37,350 bases of DNA from a virus. The notes beneath the pieces were generated by a model that was given only the letters and a program-made list of their open reading frames with translations, did no database searches and was not told the origin of the DNA. The stretch spans positions 1-37,350 of IMG/VR virus record IMGVR_UViG_3300010399_000060; one strand, written 5' to 3'. This document shows positions 12,683 through 21,696 of this stretch, in pieces. Position 1 is the stretch's first letter. Each line of letters begins with the position of its first letter. The position numbers were made by a program, and so were the translations under genes.

Positions 12683-14242
12683 ATGGCGGAAGTCCCCATC
12701 AGACTCATTGAAGACGAGATCAAGTCCGGGCTCAGGAATGAGCGCGACCGGCTTGATGACGCGCTCTTCAACCGTGAGTTCTACAAGGTGGACTTTTCCA
12801 GGTTCCCACCTCGAGCGCCCGGCACGTCATACGACGAAGCCAGGCTCACACGCACGACTCCGTTCATGAACCGGGTCGTCAAGCTGTTGACGGGCAACCT
12901 CTACCGCAGCGGCCCTCAGCGGATCCTGACAGACCACCCCGAAGCGTCGGAGTGGCTCACGGCGATGTACAAGGCCAACGCGATGGACGCGCTCTGGCAA
13001 TCGGCCGATCGTTGGGCCTGCATCGGTGACACGGCGCTTTTGCAAGTGGTACCGACAGCGGACGCGGACAGGCCCGTCAAGGTGCAGCTCTGGGACCGTT
13101 CCCAGTTCTGTGTGTGGACGGATCCGGATGACCCACGCATTCCCGTCGCGGTGGCGATTCTCGACGTCTATAACGAGCAACGGCGGCTCCGTCTGTGGAC
13201 TGACGACCGGATCCAGACATGGATGACCGACACATGGAACAAGGGCGAGCCCAACGCGCCGACGGCGTATTACTTCGTTGGTGAGAAACCCAACGTGCTG
13301 GGCTGCATGCCGTTCGCGTCGGTTCACTTCGAGTTCCCCGACAGCGAGTTTGAGACGGAAGGCCCAGGGACGAATTTCCGGGCCGCGAACGACTGCATGA
13401 ACTTCGCCCTGACCGAGGGGTTTGATTGTGTCCGCTACAACATGCGGGCCGTGCTGGTATTGAAGAACGTCCGAGCCGGGTGGCGACCTCCGAGTCCCAT
13501 CAAGCCGGGTGATATCTGGGACCTCCCCGCGCAGGGTGACGCAGCCGAGGACGACCCCAAGCAAGAGGCCGAGTACCTCCAATCCGACGTAGCCTTTGTC
13601 GCGGCCGGATGGGATGACATCAGCTCGTTTGTCGATCTGACGCTACAAATGGTCGGTGTGCCGCCGGGCACGATCCGGATGGACGCCTCGGCGGTCGCGT
13701 CGGGTATCGCACGCGTGGCTGAGCACATCCCGCTCATTCAGTGGGCCGAGGGGCGACAACGGGCGTTCGGTTACTACGAAGACAGCCTGGCCAAGCTGGT
13801 GCTCAAGATCGGCGCGGCCCACTTGCTCCGCAACGCCGGCCGGATGCAGGGCCTGAGCGTTACGGCCAAGCAGCTCGACGCCGCGGCCCGCGACTTCGGC
13901 ATGCGGCTGCGCTGGCCGGACATGTACCCCGACCTCCCCGGTGAGGACAGGGACCGCTCCGACCAGTGGCGGCTCGACAACCGACTGGGCTCGAAGACCT
14001 CGATCCTCATGCGTCGTGAAAAGCTGACGCGGGAGGAAGCCGAGGCCGCACTCGAAGAGATCGCGCAGGACCTCGAGCGCGAGCAAAAGCTGTTCGCGGG
14101 TCTCGACCAGGCCGCGCTCGAATTGCAGACCAAGGCCGCGGCGGCTGCCGGCGGTGGCAATGATCAGACCCTCGACGCCGATGGCAGCGGTGGCGAAGAG
14201 GAAGATGACGACCGCTCCAACGATGAGGACGAAAACGAGTGA
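12683..14242 (+). CDS. Portal protein
   Basis: 519 residues. Size and position (after terminase, before scaffold and capsid) fit, as does sequence texture: N-terminal helices with MNRVVKLLTGNLYRSGPQ, a central beta-rich wing with QLWDRSQFCVWTDPDD, the helical stem region around DLTLQMVGVPPGTIRMD, and a long acidic C-terminal tail (GGEEEDDDRSNDEDENE). It forms the dodecameric ring through which DNA enters. The acidic tail is a common feature of portal C-termini. The stop overlaps the next GTG start (GTGA). Confidence 0.85.
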   Translation: MAEVPIRLIEDEIKSGLRNERDRLDDALFNREFYKVDFSRFPPRAPGTSYDEARLTRTTPFMNRVVKLLTGNLYRSGPQRILTDHPEASEWLTAMYKANAMDALWQSADRWACIGDTALLQVVPTADADRPVKVQLWDRSQFCVWTDPDDPRIPVAVAILDVYNEQRRLRLWTDDRIQTWMTDTWNKGEPNAPTAYYFVGEKPNVLGCMPFASVHFEFPDSEFETEGPGTNFRAANDCMNFALTEGFDCVRYNMRAVLVLKNVRAGWRPPSPIKPGDIWDLPAQGDAAEDDPKQEAEYLQSDVAFVAAGWDDISSFVDLTLQMVGVPPGTIRMDASAVASGIARVAEHIPLIQWAEGRQRAFGYYEDSLAKLVLKIGAAHLLRNAGRMQGLSVTAKQLDAAARDFGMRLRWPDMYPDLPGEDRDRSDQWRLDNRLGSKTSILMRREKLTREEAEAALEEIAQDLEREQKLFAGLDQAALELQTKAAAAAGGGNDQTLDADGSGGEEEDDDRSNDEDENE

Positions 14243-14625
14243 CCACGGAACCGCAGATCGACAGCAGCCAGGTGCTGAACGCCCTGGCCGGCGCAGCCAA
14301 GAGGCACCGGCCCCTGGACGTGATCCAGGAGGACCTGGACGAAGCCAAGGCAGAGCATCGCAAGCTCATGCCCCTGGTCGAGTCCGAGCGGCACAAGGAA
14401 GCCCGGCAGAAGGAGCGGATTCAGCGGGCCGAGCTGAAATGGAAAGTCGAGAATCCCGACGATCCGTTTGACGCCGACGCGTTCAGCCCTCCGCTCAGGC
14501 CCTACAAGCCTGACCAGGACCTCTACCGTCGCTTCCACGCAATCCACTACACCATCGCGGACCGTGAGCGTGAGCTGGCGGACGCACAGAAGGCGCGAGC
14601 GCTGGGAGTGAGCTCCAATGAGTGA
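14239..14625 (+). CDS. Helical hypothetical protein between portal and scaffold
   Basis: 128 residues. GTG 14239 overlaps the portal stop. Highly charged and helical (VIQEDLDEAKAEHRKLMPLV, ESERHKEARQKERIQRAELK), with a Pro-rich middle (DADAFSPPLRPYKPDQ). The 3' end overlaps the scaffold start by 8 nt. Probably a head-assembly accessory by position. No motif. Confidence 0.65.
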   Translation: MTTEPQIDSSQVLNALAGAAKRHRPLDVIQEDLDEAKAEHRKLMPLVESERHKEARQKERIQRAELKWKVENPDDPFDADAFSPPLRPYKPDQDLYRRFHAIHYTIADRERELADAQKARALGVSSNE

Positions 14626-15271
14626 CGCCGCACTCGCCGCACAATCCAAGCGGATCGAGGAGCTGACGGCCGAGCTGTCGACCGTCCGTTCCGAGGCGAA
14701 GACTCGCCGGGTCGCGAACAAGAAGCTCGCCGAGGAAATCGCGACCCTCAAGGGATCGGTCGCGAACCTTACGAAGGAACGCGACGAATTCAAGGGGAAG
14801 GCCGAGAGTAATCCCACCGAGCTGCAAGCGAAGCTCGACGCGGCACTGGGGCAGATCCGCGACCGGACGCACCGGGACGCGATCCAGGGCCTGTACGACG
14901 ACTCAGAATTAGACCTCAGCAAGAGTGTGCCGATCGACACCCTCTTGAAGCTGATCGACTACAAGGCCGAGGGCGATGCTCCCGACTTGAAGGCGATCAA
15001 GGCCAAGGTAACGGCGGCCCAGGCGGCGAATCCGTTCCTCAAAGGCCAGCACGGGACCGGTTCCCAAGAAGCCGCGGGAGCGGCACAGAACGGCAAGCCT
15101 CGGCTCGATACGGGCCTCGGCGATGCCGGCAGTCGTGGAGGCCACGACACGACGGCGCGAGTGATGAGGGTCCGACGCAGCGAAATGCAGGACCCCGATT
15201 TCATGCGCCGCAACACGAAGGCGATCGCTGAAGCGTCCGCCGCGGGCAACTTCACCATCGTTGATGGTTGA
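14618..15271 (+). CDS. Scaffolding protein (candidate)
   Basis: 217 residues. An N-terminal coiled coil (about 5-70: SKRIEELTAELSTVRSEAK, VANKKLAEEIATLKGSVANL) is followed by a helix-rich charged middle and a Gly/Ala/Gln-rich flexible stretch, as in phage scaffold proteins placed directly before the capsid gene. It would guide prohead assembly and then be lost. No protease domain is seen in it. Confidence 0.75.
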   Translation: MSDAALAAQSKRIEELTAELSTVRSEAKTRRVANKKLAEEIATLKGSVANLTKERDEFKGKAESNPTELQAKLDAALGQIRDRTHRDAIQGLYDDSELDLSKSVPIDTLLKLIDYKAEGDAPDLKAIKAKVTAAQAANPFLKGQHGTGSQEAAGAAQNGKPRLDTGLGDAGSRGGHDTTARVMRVRRSEMQDPDFMRRNTKAIAEASAAGNFTIVDG

Positions 15272-15299
15272 CGCTTGCCACGGCTGCCGAGCGTAGCCA

Positions 15300-16232
15300 A
15301 TGGCCAATTCCGTAACCAGTTTTTATCAGACGGTCGTCACCGCGGCGACCGAGGCAGCTCAGCTCCTCGCGCCTTCCCACAAGGCCGCGGAGTCGATCTA
15401 CCTGAACTACAAGAGCGAGCCCGCCACCATCGGGCAGACGCTCAACGTCGCCATCCCCCAGGACCCGACGAATTCCGTCGCAGACCAGGGCGCGGGCGAT
15501 GTCACCGTGACCGACGTCGGGTGGAATACCACGCCGATCGTCTTCAACAAACACCCGAGCTTCTCGTTCGTCATCCGCGACTTCGAGCAGTTCAATTCAC
15601 CCGTTGAGATCCGTAATTTGTTCATGGATGCTGCGATGAAGGGCATCAAGAACAACATCAACGGCGCGATCACCAGCCTGTTCACGACGGGCAATTTCAC
15701 GACCAACAGCGCGATCAGCACGACAAACCACATCATCACCACCACTCAATTCCTGAGCGGGATGGCGATCCTGTCGGACGCGTACGTTCCGGTCACTCAG
15801 ACCGAGAACATGACGCTGCTGCTGCCGTCGACGCCCTACACGGCCGTGATCGGTGACGCGAACTGGACCCAGGCCCAGATCGCGGGCATGCGAACCGCCG
15901 AGACCGTGCGCGCGACCGGCGAGATGCCGACTGCGTACGGCTGCACCGTGAAGCTCGATCAGCAGATGCCGACAACCGGCAGCTCGCCGAGCCGCACCTT
16001 CACCGCGGCCTACTTCCACCGTTGGGCGGTGGCTGCCGTTTCCCGGCCGCTCCCCAAGCCCGATGGGCGCGTCGTGGACTTCACCTATATCGACTTCGCC
16101 GGATTCAGCGTCCGCGTGCAGGTCGGTTACAACCAGTACCCCAAGCAGGGCTACATCGTTACGGTCGACGCGGGCTACGGCCTCAAAGTCGTGCGTGACA
16201 ACATGTGCCAGCTCTACTCCGTCGCGGAATAA
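15300..16232 (+). CDS. Major capsid protein (P22-coat-like)
   Basis: 310 residues. Starts MANSVTSFYQTVVTAATEAA, beta-rich throughout, with GQTLNVAIPQDPTNSVADQG, ESIYLNYKSEPATIG and a C-terminal strand set around FAGFSVRVQVGYNQYPKQGY. The order (scaffold, then this) and length suit an HK97-fold major capsid protein of the P22 coat type. No delta-domain or protease is evident. It should be the most abundant virion protein. Confidence 0.82.
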   Translation: MANSVTSFYQTVVTAATEAAQLLAPSHKAAESIYLNYKSEPATIGQTLNVAIPQDPTNSVADQGAGDVTVTDVGWNTTPIVFNKHPSFSFVIRDFEQFNSPVEIRNLFMDAAMKGIKNNINGAITSLFTTGNFTTNSAISTTNHIITTTQFLSGMAILSDAYVPVTQTENMTLLLPSTPYTAVIGDANWTQAQIAGMRTAETVRATGEMPTAYGCTVKLDQQMPTTGSSPSRTFTAAYFHRWAVAAVSRPLPKPDGRVVDFTYIDFAGFSVRVQVGYNQYPKQGYIVTVDAGYGLKVVRDNMCQLYSVAE

Positions 16233-16244
16233 AGGAGGTGCCAG

Positions 16245-16775
16245 ATGGCGAATGAACACCTGGGCCACCTCATCCCGTTGATGGGGGGCTCGAGCAGCGC
16301 GGGAAGCCCGTCCGGAGGGGTCGGCGACCCCTTCGGCACGGTGCAGGTCGGCAATCTTCGGGGCATCGGCTTCCGGCCCAAGGTAGTGGGATCGGTGTAC
16401 TACGCCGTCCGGCTGCCAACGGCCGTCGCGGTCGGTACGGGCCTGAGCTTCCAGCTCTTGCTCGCCGACGATCCCAACAACGCAAGCGCGGGGAAGGTTT
16501 GCAAGTTCGGCGTGACGGTCTCCCCGCTCACGTCGGACACGTCCACGCTCGACGATACGACGCTCGCATCCTCCACCGAGGATAGCGCGTCGATCACCAT
16601 GCCCAGCACAGCCAACGCGGTTCACGTCGCGACCATCACCCAGGTCGTCGCGCATGAGAATTCGCTCGCCGCGGGCAACTGGGCACTCGTCCGCATCCGA
16701 CGCCTCGGCACCAACAGCGCCGAGACGCACACCGGAACCGTCGTGTTGCTGGGCGTTCACGCCTACAACACGTAA
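16245..16775 (+). CDS. Putative capsid decoration protein
   Basis: 176 residues with the strongest ribosome site in the late block (AAAGGAGGTG, 5-7 nt before ATG), consistent with high expression next to the capsid gene. N-terminal Gly/Ser-rich arm (GGSSSAGSPSGGVGDPFG), then a beta-rich domain with VYYAVRLPTAVAVGTGLSFQ. Likely a head-decorating or spike protein. No family recognised. Confidence 0.65.
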   Translation: MANEHLGHLIPLMGGSSSAGSPSGGVGDPFGTVQVGNLRGIGFRPKVVGSVYYAVRLPTAVAVGTGLSFQLLLADDPNNASAGKVCKFGVTVSPLTSDTSTLDDTTLASSTEDSASITMPSTANAVHVATITQVVAHENSLAAGNWALVRIRRLGTNSAETHTGTVVLLGVHAYNT

Positions 16776-16790
16776 GCGAAGGGTTAACCC

Positions 16791-17324
16791 TTGAAGACTC
16801 GAACCAAGGCCCCAGTGATCGCACTGGGGCTCATCCTCGCCCTGGCCACCGCCACGTATGCCGCGACGTGGGCCTGGGACGGCAACAACAACCTGCAAGT
16901 GACCCTGATGGATTCATCGGGGCACGCCTCGCCGGCCGGCGACACACCGGCGCGGGCGATCTATCACGTGCAGGGCCTACCGGGCACAGTCGTCCAGGGC
17001 ACATCGACCGGGGCAGCGCAGGCGAATAGCCCGACGCTGCCGGCGGTGAGCGCCAAGACGAATTACGTCTCAGGCTTCACGATTACGGGCGGCGGCGCAA
17101 CGGCAGCCTCGGCGATCACTTGCACATTGAGCGATGGCACAACCACGTTCAACTTCATGCTGGAGATCCCGGGCGCCGCGACCACGGCGATCACGCCGCT
17201 CGTCGTCACGTTTCCGCAGCCGATCCCGGCCGCGGCCGTCAACACGGCGTGGACGCTCACGGTCCCCAGCTTTGGCAGCGGCAACACAGCCGCCAGCGCC
17301 AACATCTGGGGCTACTTGAAGTAA
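16791..17324 (+). CDS. Beta-rich structural-region protein with signal peptide
   Basis: 177 residues. TTG start at 16791 with GAAGGG 7 nt upstream gives KTRTKAPVIALGLILALATA, then TYA before ATWAWDG: a convincing Sec signal peptide with cleavage near residue 24. The remainder is Thr/Ala/Gly-rich beta-sheet (NYVSGFTITGGGATAASAIT). An exported protein inside the head-gene run is unusual. It may coat the cell surface, be displayed or bind phage after release, or the N-terminal helix may be retained as a membrane-interacting arm. Confidence 0.65.
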   Translation: MKTRTKAPVIALGLILALATATYAATWAWDGNNNLQVTLMDSSGHASPAGDTPARAIYHVQGLPGTVVQGTSTGAAQANSPTLPAVSAKTNYVSGFTITGGGATAASAITCTLSDGTTTFNFMLEIPGAATTAITPLVVTFPQPIPAAAVNTAWTLTVPSFGSGNTAASANIWGYLK

Positions 17325-17337
17325 CGGGGGTGCGTCC

Positions 17338-17772
17338 ATGTCGATGGTTTGCCCTCATGAGGGTGAGATCCAGCTTCAGACTGACCTCGTCACCGGGGGC
17401 AGTCTGGAGAACTGGACGCTCAAGCTCTACAAGTCCAACACCACGCCGGCCGAGGGTGACACCGCGGTCACGTACACCGAGGCCGATTTCACCGGGTACT
17501 CGGCCAAGACGCTCACGCGATCGACGGGCAGTACAACCTGGTCGACGCCGGCGGGCTCAGGCTCCGTGCTCGAATCGGGCTGTTCGATCAGTACCTATCA
17601 CAGCGGTACTCCGCAGTCGTGGAGCGCCACCAGCGCTCAGACGATCTATGGGTACTTCATCATAGGCGCGACGTCGGGCAAGGTGATCTTCGCCGAGAAG
17701 TTCGCCAGCGCAGTCAGTCTCATCAACCCCAGCACGATCACGGTCCAACCGTCGTTCGAGTTGGCCACATGA
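17338..17772 (+). CDS. Beta-rich putative structural protein
   Basis: 144 residues. ATG 17338 follows a GGGGG stretch. Ser/Thr/Gly-rich: TGGSLENWTLKLYKSNTTPA, SGSVLESGCSISTYHSG, IYGYFIIGATSGKVIFAEKF, with features I associate with phage decoration or fibre-head proteins. No family recognised. The stop overlaps the next ATG (ATGA). Confidence 0.65.
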   Translation: MSMVCPHEGEIQLQTDLVTGGSLENWTLKLYKSNTTPAEGDTAVTYTEADFTGYSAKTLTRSTGSTTWSTPAGSGSVLESGCSISTYHSGTPQSWSATSAQTIYGYFIIGATSGKVIFAEKFASAVSLINPSTITVQPSFELAT

Positions 17773-18113
17773 TAGCGCGGCGGGCAGGGCTCACGCTCTG
17801 CTCGCCACACTTTACGGACTCATACATGAGAAATGGCAAGTGGGTCACGGTCGCCAACAGTATTCCCGGCGCGCACGTGATCGGAGGAAACCGCTCGCTC
17901 GGTATCTACCAGCGCGCGGGCAAAGATGCGCAGGGCAACACGACGCCCGAACACGTGGCCATCGTCCGGACCGACGGCACGAATCTCACGCGGCTCTCGG
18001 ACGACGGCAACCGGGTCGAGAACGTCGACCTCAGCCTGGCCCAGTGCCAGGACCTGCAACCGCTCGACGATCTCTCGCACGTGCCCCGGCCGGGTTCGCA
18101 TCGACCAGCGTGA
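17769..18113 (+). CDS. Hypothetical protein in the structural run
   Basis: 114 residues. ATG 17769 overlaps the previous stop (ATGA). Mixed sequence (MIARRAGLTLCSPHFTDSYM, GAHVIGGNRSLGIYQRAGKD, VENVDLSLAQCQDLQPLDDL), soluble and polar. No family recognised. Probably part of the head or connector set by position. Confidence 0.6.
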   Translation: MIARRAGLTLCSPHFTDSYMRNGKWVTVANSIPGAHVIGGNRSLGIYQRAGKDAQGNTTPEHVAIVRTDGTNLTRLSDDGNRVENVDLSLAQCQDLQPLDDLSHVPRPGSHRPA

Positions 18114-18130
18114 GGTAGAGGTAATCGACC

Positions 18131-18700
18131 GTGCCAACCGCCGGCGGATCCAGTGCGAACGTGGTCAGCGGCTCAGGCACCAACGGCCTGCCCTGGACAA
18201 ATCCAGCGAACGCCGAGGGTGCCGTTGACGGCATCTCCGCGAACAACAACGCATCGGCGCCGAACGGGACATGGAGCGATTACCTCGCGTCCAACGACAC
18301 CGTCGTGAGCATCCCTTCGGGATCGACGATCACTGATATCGAAGTAAGCTTCTACACGCGGGACCCGACGGGGACGACCGAGGTCGCAGACTGGAATGCG
18401 TCACTCGCCGACGGGACACACACCTGGACCTATACGGGCAGCGGCGGCTCGGCTCTGCCAGCCTCATATACCACGTTTTCCGTGGGTGGCGCTGCCGGGA
18501 CCGGTGGCCTCCCAGCGTCGATGATCACGGCGTCAGGAACGCTGACCATTCAGGGTTCGTTCGCGGTCCAGGCTATCGGCGGAAGTGGATATAACGCCGA
18601 CGTCGACTCCGTCTCATGGTCAATCACGTATACACCACCGGGCGGCGCGCAGCAGTGCATCGTGATCGGTCAGGCCGTTAACCGAGCATCGAGGTTCTAA
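18131..18700 (+). CDS. Beta-sandwich-like putative structural protein
   Basis: 189 residues. GTG 18131 with GAGG upstream. Gly/Ser/Thr-rich with alternating strand pattern: PSGSTITDIEVSFYTRDPTG, WTYTGSGGSALPAS, ASGTLTIQGSFAVQAIGG, VSWSITYTPPGG. Reads like a carbohydrate-binding or fibre-type jelly roll; that is a texture call only. Candidate host-surface-binding decoration. Confidence 0.65.
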   Translation: MPTAGGSSANVVSGSGTNGLPWTNPANAEGAVDGISANNNASAPNGTWSDYLASNDTVVSIPSGSTITDIEVSFYTRDPTGTTEVADWNASLADGTHTWTYTGSGGSALPASYTTFSVGGAAGTGGLPASMITASGTLTIQGSFAVQAIGGSGYNADVDSVSWSITYTPPGGAQQCIVIGQAVNRASRF

Positions 18701-18703
18701 TCA

Positions 18704-19207
18704 ATGATTTATCTCATCGGCAATGGCCCGATGCCGACCACCGCGGCCTTTGCCGCGGTCACCACCGGGACATCGATCAAGACGCTCTTGCAGCTCAAGC
18801 CCCTGGTCACATGCCGCGTGGTCGAGTGGGGCATCTCGTTCGACGGCAGTGCAGCCGCGACGCCGGGCAAGATCGAGCTCATTGAAACCGACGTGGCGGC
18901 AACCGTCACCGCGTCGGTCGCGGCGGACATCACGGGCGTCGACGGCGAGGCGGTCCACTTCGGCGACCCGACGAGCAATTTCATCTCCGTGGGCACCAGC
19001 GCAACGGGCTACACGAGCACCGTCGAGGGAACGATCACATCGGTGCGGAACCTCGATGGACCGCAGTTCATCGCGCCCACAACGCAGTTCATCAAACAGT
19101 TTCCGCTCGGCCAGGAACCCATCATTCGAGCCGCGAAGTTCGGCCGGATCCGGGTGACGTTTGGGGCGGCGGTGAACGCTTACTGCTATCTGAAGCTGGC
19201 ATTCTGA
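18704..19207 (+). CDS. Beta-rich putative structural protein
   Basis: 167 residues. ATG 18704 is 3 nt after the previous stop. MIYLIGNGPMPTTAAFAAVT, LVTCRVVEWGISFDGSAAAT, then FIKQFPLGQEPIIRAAKFGR near the end. The QFPLGxE..(R/V) ending is a pattern I associate with small virion proteins of head or tail decoration. It precedes the glycine-repeat gene by 3 nt and may work with it. Confidence 0.65.
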   Translation: MIYLIGNGPMPTTAAFAAVTTGTSIKTLLQLKPLVTCRVVEWGISFDGSAAATPGKIELIETDVAATVTASVAADITGVDGEAVHFGDPTSNFISVGTSATGYTSTVEGTITSVRNLDGPQFIAPTTQFIKQFPLGQEPIIRAAKFGRIRVTFGAAVNAYCYLKLAF

Positions 19208-19210
19208 ATC

Positions 19211-20878
19211 ATGGCACGACTCGGGCGATCACAACCGTTCCTGCCGAAGATCCTGGGGCCTGCCCTGGTGATCTACGGGATTCCCAGCAATGACAAGATC
19301 ATGCTGGGCGGGATCGCGGTCGGTGGTACCTCGGCCATGACGGTCTCGTTCGGCCCCGTCGCTCCACTCGGCGGTGTGCAGGTCGGTGGGGACGTGGAGC
19401 CTACAGCCGAATGGGACATGACCCCGTCCGGCGGTGTGCAGGTCGGGGGGATCGCGGCCTACCAGCAGATCTTTACCCCTCCCATGACGGGTGGGATACA
19501 GGTCGGTGGCAGCAATCCCAGCGGCACCATCTATCTCGTGACGGGCTCGGGTGGGATCGAGGTCGGGGGTACCAGCGGCGACCCAGGACTTACGCTCAGC
19601 CCGGTACCGGCCGGCGGTGTCGCGGTCGGTGGACACGTCGCGCCAACGGCGAGCTGGGCGCTCACTCCGAGCGGCGGTGTCGCGGTCGGTGGTACCAGCT
19701 CCTACGCGGCCGGCTATTCTCTCACGACGGCGGGTGGGATCGCGGTCGGTGGGACATCGGTCTTTGGCCGCACATTCGTCATCACTTCATCGGGTGGGAT
19801 CGCGGTCGGTGGACACGTCGCGCCGACAGCGGCGTTCACCACGACGCTAGGCGGCGGTGGGATCGCGGTCGGTGGGACGAACGGTACCAGTGCCTCATAC
19901 GCCTACAGCAGCTCCGGCGGCTTGGAAGTGGGCGGTACCTCGAGCGCAACGCAGACGGTCGCCCTGAGCACGCTGGGCGGGCTCCGCACCGGGGGCAGCT
20001 CGGCACTCAACATCACGTTCGTACCCACGCTCAGCGGCGGGGGAATTCTCGTCGGTGGCACCTCGGCCGACACCGGGCCTTACCCGAGCTGGTCATTCAC
20101 GGCGAGCGGCGGGATCGACGTCGGTGGTACCAGCTCGGTCGGACGCACGTTCAGCCCCACACCCCTCGGCGGGATCGACGTCGGTGGTACCAGCTCGGTC
20201 GGACGCACGTTTGGGTTGCTCGCCAACGGCGGTGTGCAGGTCGGGGGGACGAACAGCCCCGGACTCACGCTCAGCCCGGTACCGGCCGGCGGCATTGAAA
20301 CAGGTGGAACCAACGCCCCCACGCCCGTTTTCTCGCCCGCTCCGGCCGGCGGAATCAAGGTGGGGGGCGTCTCTTCGCTCAGTTGGTCACAGTCGCTCGG
20401 GGCGAGTGGGGGAATCCGCGTTGGCGGTTCCTCCCCCCCGGGCGCGAGCTGGGCGCTCACTCCGAGCGGCGGCGCGCAGGTCGGGGGCTCGAACGGCGCG
20501 TCGGTCGTCTTCGCGACGATCCACGCTTCGGGCGGTGTCGCGGTCGGCGGTACCAGCTCGGCGACGGCGACCTGGTCAACCAGCACGGCCGGCGGGCTCC
20601 GCACCGGGGGCAGCTCGGCGATCGCGGCGGCGTACACGACCACGCTGGGCGGGGGAGGGATCGAGGTCGGTGGTACCAGCATCGTCGCACAGCCCCGGCT
20701 CAAGGCCGGCGGTGAGATCACCGTGCTGCTCACGTCCGACGTGTGGGGCCAGCTCAGGCCGGCGACACTGCCGGTCGTCAACGACGTGTTCGGCCATGCG
20801 GCCGGGCTCAAGACCGTCTCACTCACAGCCGACACGTTCGGTCAGCTCCGGGCCGTGCCCGTCGAGGTGGTGCAATGA
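19211..20878 (+). CDS. Giant glycine-repeat protein: about 23 copies of a 20-residue GGhxVGG unit
   Basis: 555 residues. After a 30-residue start (RLGRSQPFLPKILGPALVIY), almost the whole chain is a near-perfect 20-residue periodicity: GG[IVL]x[VT]GG[TSN]S, about 6 variable residues, an aromatic or aliphatic residue, then 5-6 Ser/Thr/Pro-rich residues. I count about 23 units, ending with a short unique tail (EITVLLTSDVWGQLRP, repeated as VSLTADTFGQLRA). A periodicity this regular suggests a stacked beta-solenoid or fibre. Placed between decoration-like genes and the connector, it is probably a virion fibre or head-surface appendage. The stop overlaps the next start (ATGA). Confidence 0.75.
   Translation: MARLGRSQPFLPKILGPALVIYGIPSNDKIMLGGIAVGGTSAMTVSFGPVAPLGGVQVGGDVEPTAEWDMTPSGGVQVGGIAAYQQIFTPPMTGGIQVGGSNPSGTIYLVTGSGGIEVGGTSGDPGLTLSPVPAGGVAVGGHVAPTASWALTPSGGVAVGGTSSYAAGYSLTTAGGIAVGGTSVFGRTFVITSSGGIAVGGHVAPTAAFTTTLGGGGIAVGGTNGTSASYAYSSSGGLEVGGTSSATQTVALSTLGGLRTGGSSALNITFVPTLSGGGILVGGTSADTGPYPSWSFTASGGIDVGGTSSVGRTFSPTPLGGIDVGGTSSVGRTFGLLANGGVQVGGTNSPGLTLSPVPAGGIETGGTNAPTPVFSPAPAGGIKVGGVSSLSWSQSLGASGGIRVGGSSPPGASWALTPSGGAQVGGSNGASVVFATIHASGGVAVGGTSSATATWSTSTAGGLRTGGSSAIAAAYTTTLGGGGIEVGGTSIVAQPRLKAGGEITVLLTSDVWGQLRPATLPVVNDVFGHAAGLKTVSLTADTFGQLRAVPVEVVQ
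20107..20211. repeat. 45-bp tandem identity inside the glycine-repeat gene
   Basis: 20107-20151 and 20167-20211 are identical over 45 bp at a 60-bp period, coding GGIDVGGTSSVGRTF twice. This is a very recent unit duplication, showing the array expands by recombination or slippage at 60-bp steps. Confidence 0.9.
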
Positions 20879-21696
20879 GCGAGCTGACGATCGTGCAGGG
20901 GACCGATCAGAGCTATCCCCAGCAAATCACCATCGACGGCTCGACGCCGTCGACACAGTTTCTCAACACCGACACGCTCAGCGGCCGCGTGTGGCCCGGC
21001 GGTGGTCAGGCCACGCTGTTTACCCCGACCGTCACATGGATCGATGCGAGCACGGCCCAGTTTCTCATCACCATCACGGCCGCACAGAGCACGACGCTCG
21101 GCCCCGGCAAGTATTCGCTGCAAGCGCTGGCGACCCGTAGCGGCGTATCGATCGCGATCTTCGACGGCTCGCTCAAGGTCACCAGCGCACCGGGCTCGAC
21201 GGCCGCACTGCCGGTCTACACGAGCTACGACGACCTCGTGCAGTACGCCGATTGGCTCGAGGACCTGCAAACCGAGCGTGACGGGTACGGCTTCCAGCGC
21301 GAGCAGGGCCGGGCACGGAGCTGGTTTGATGACATGCTGGTCGAGCGCTGGAAGTGGAATAGCTACGCCCCAATGACGGGCACACCCGGCTATGGCAGCT
21401 ATTCACTCTACGGCGGTCGCGACCCGTTCCCATCGAAGTGGCTGAGAGACACGCTGGCCCTGAACACGCTCATCGTCCGTGACCAGGTCCGTGAGTGCCT
21501 GGCAAAGAAAGCGATCTCTTATATCTGCGCACGGCAGATCGGGAAGGGTGACAGCGCGCGCGACTACGGCCGGTTGGCGCGCTACTTCGCACGTGAGGCG
21601 GAAGAGATCGCCAAGACGCTGCGTGCGGAAATCGACATCAACGGCGACGAGTACGCGGACCTGGTCATCAACCTGGGAGCGAGCGACCTCCGATGA
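20875..21696 (+). CDS. Head-tail connector-region protein with N-terminal beta domain
   Basis: 273 residues. ATG 20875 overlaps the previous stop (ATGA). Residues about 1-105 are a beta-domain (LTIVQGTDQSYPQQITIDGS, ATLFTPTVTWIDASTAQFLI), similar in texture to BppU-like or Ig-like domains. Residues about 110-273 are helical (YDDLVQYADWLEDLQTERD, GRARSWFDDMLVERWKW) as in small head-tail adaptors that bind under the portal. The fusion of adaptor helices with a beta domain is unusual. Its stop overlaps the next ATG. Confidence 0.6.
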   Translation: MSELTIVQGTDQSYPQQITIDGSTPSTQFLNTDTLSGRVWPGGGQATLFTPTVTWIDASTAQFLITITAAQSTTLGPGKYSLQALATRSGVSIAIFDGSLKVTSAPGSTAALPVYTSYDDLVQYADWLEDLQTERDGYGFQREQGRARSWFDDMLVERWKWNSYAPMTGTPGYGSYSLYGGRDPFPSKWLRDTLALNTLIVRDQVRECLAKKAISYICARQIGKGDSARDYGRLARYFAREAEEIAKTLRAEIDINGDEYADLVINLGASDLR

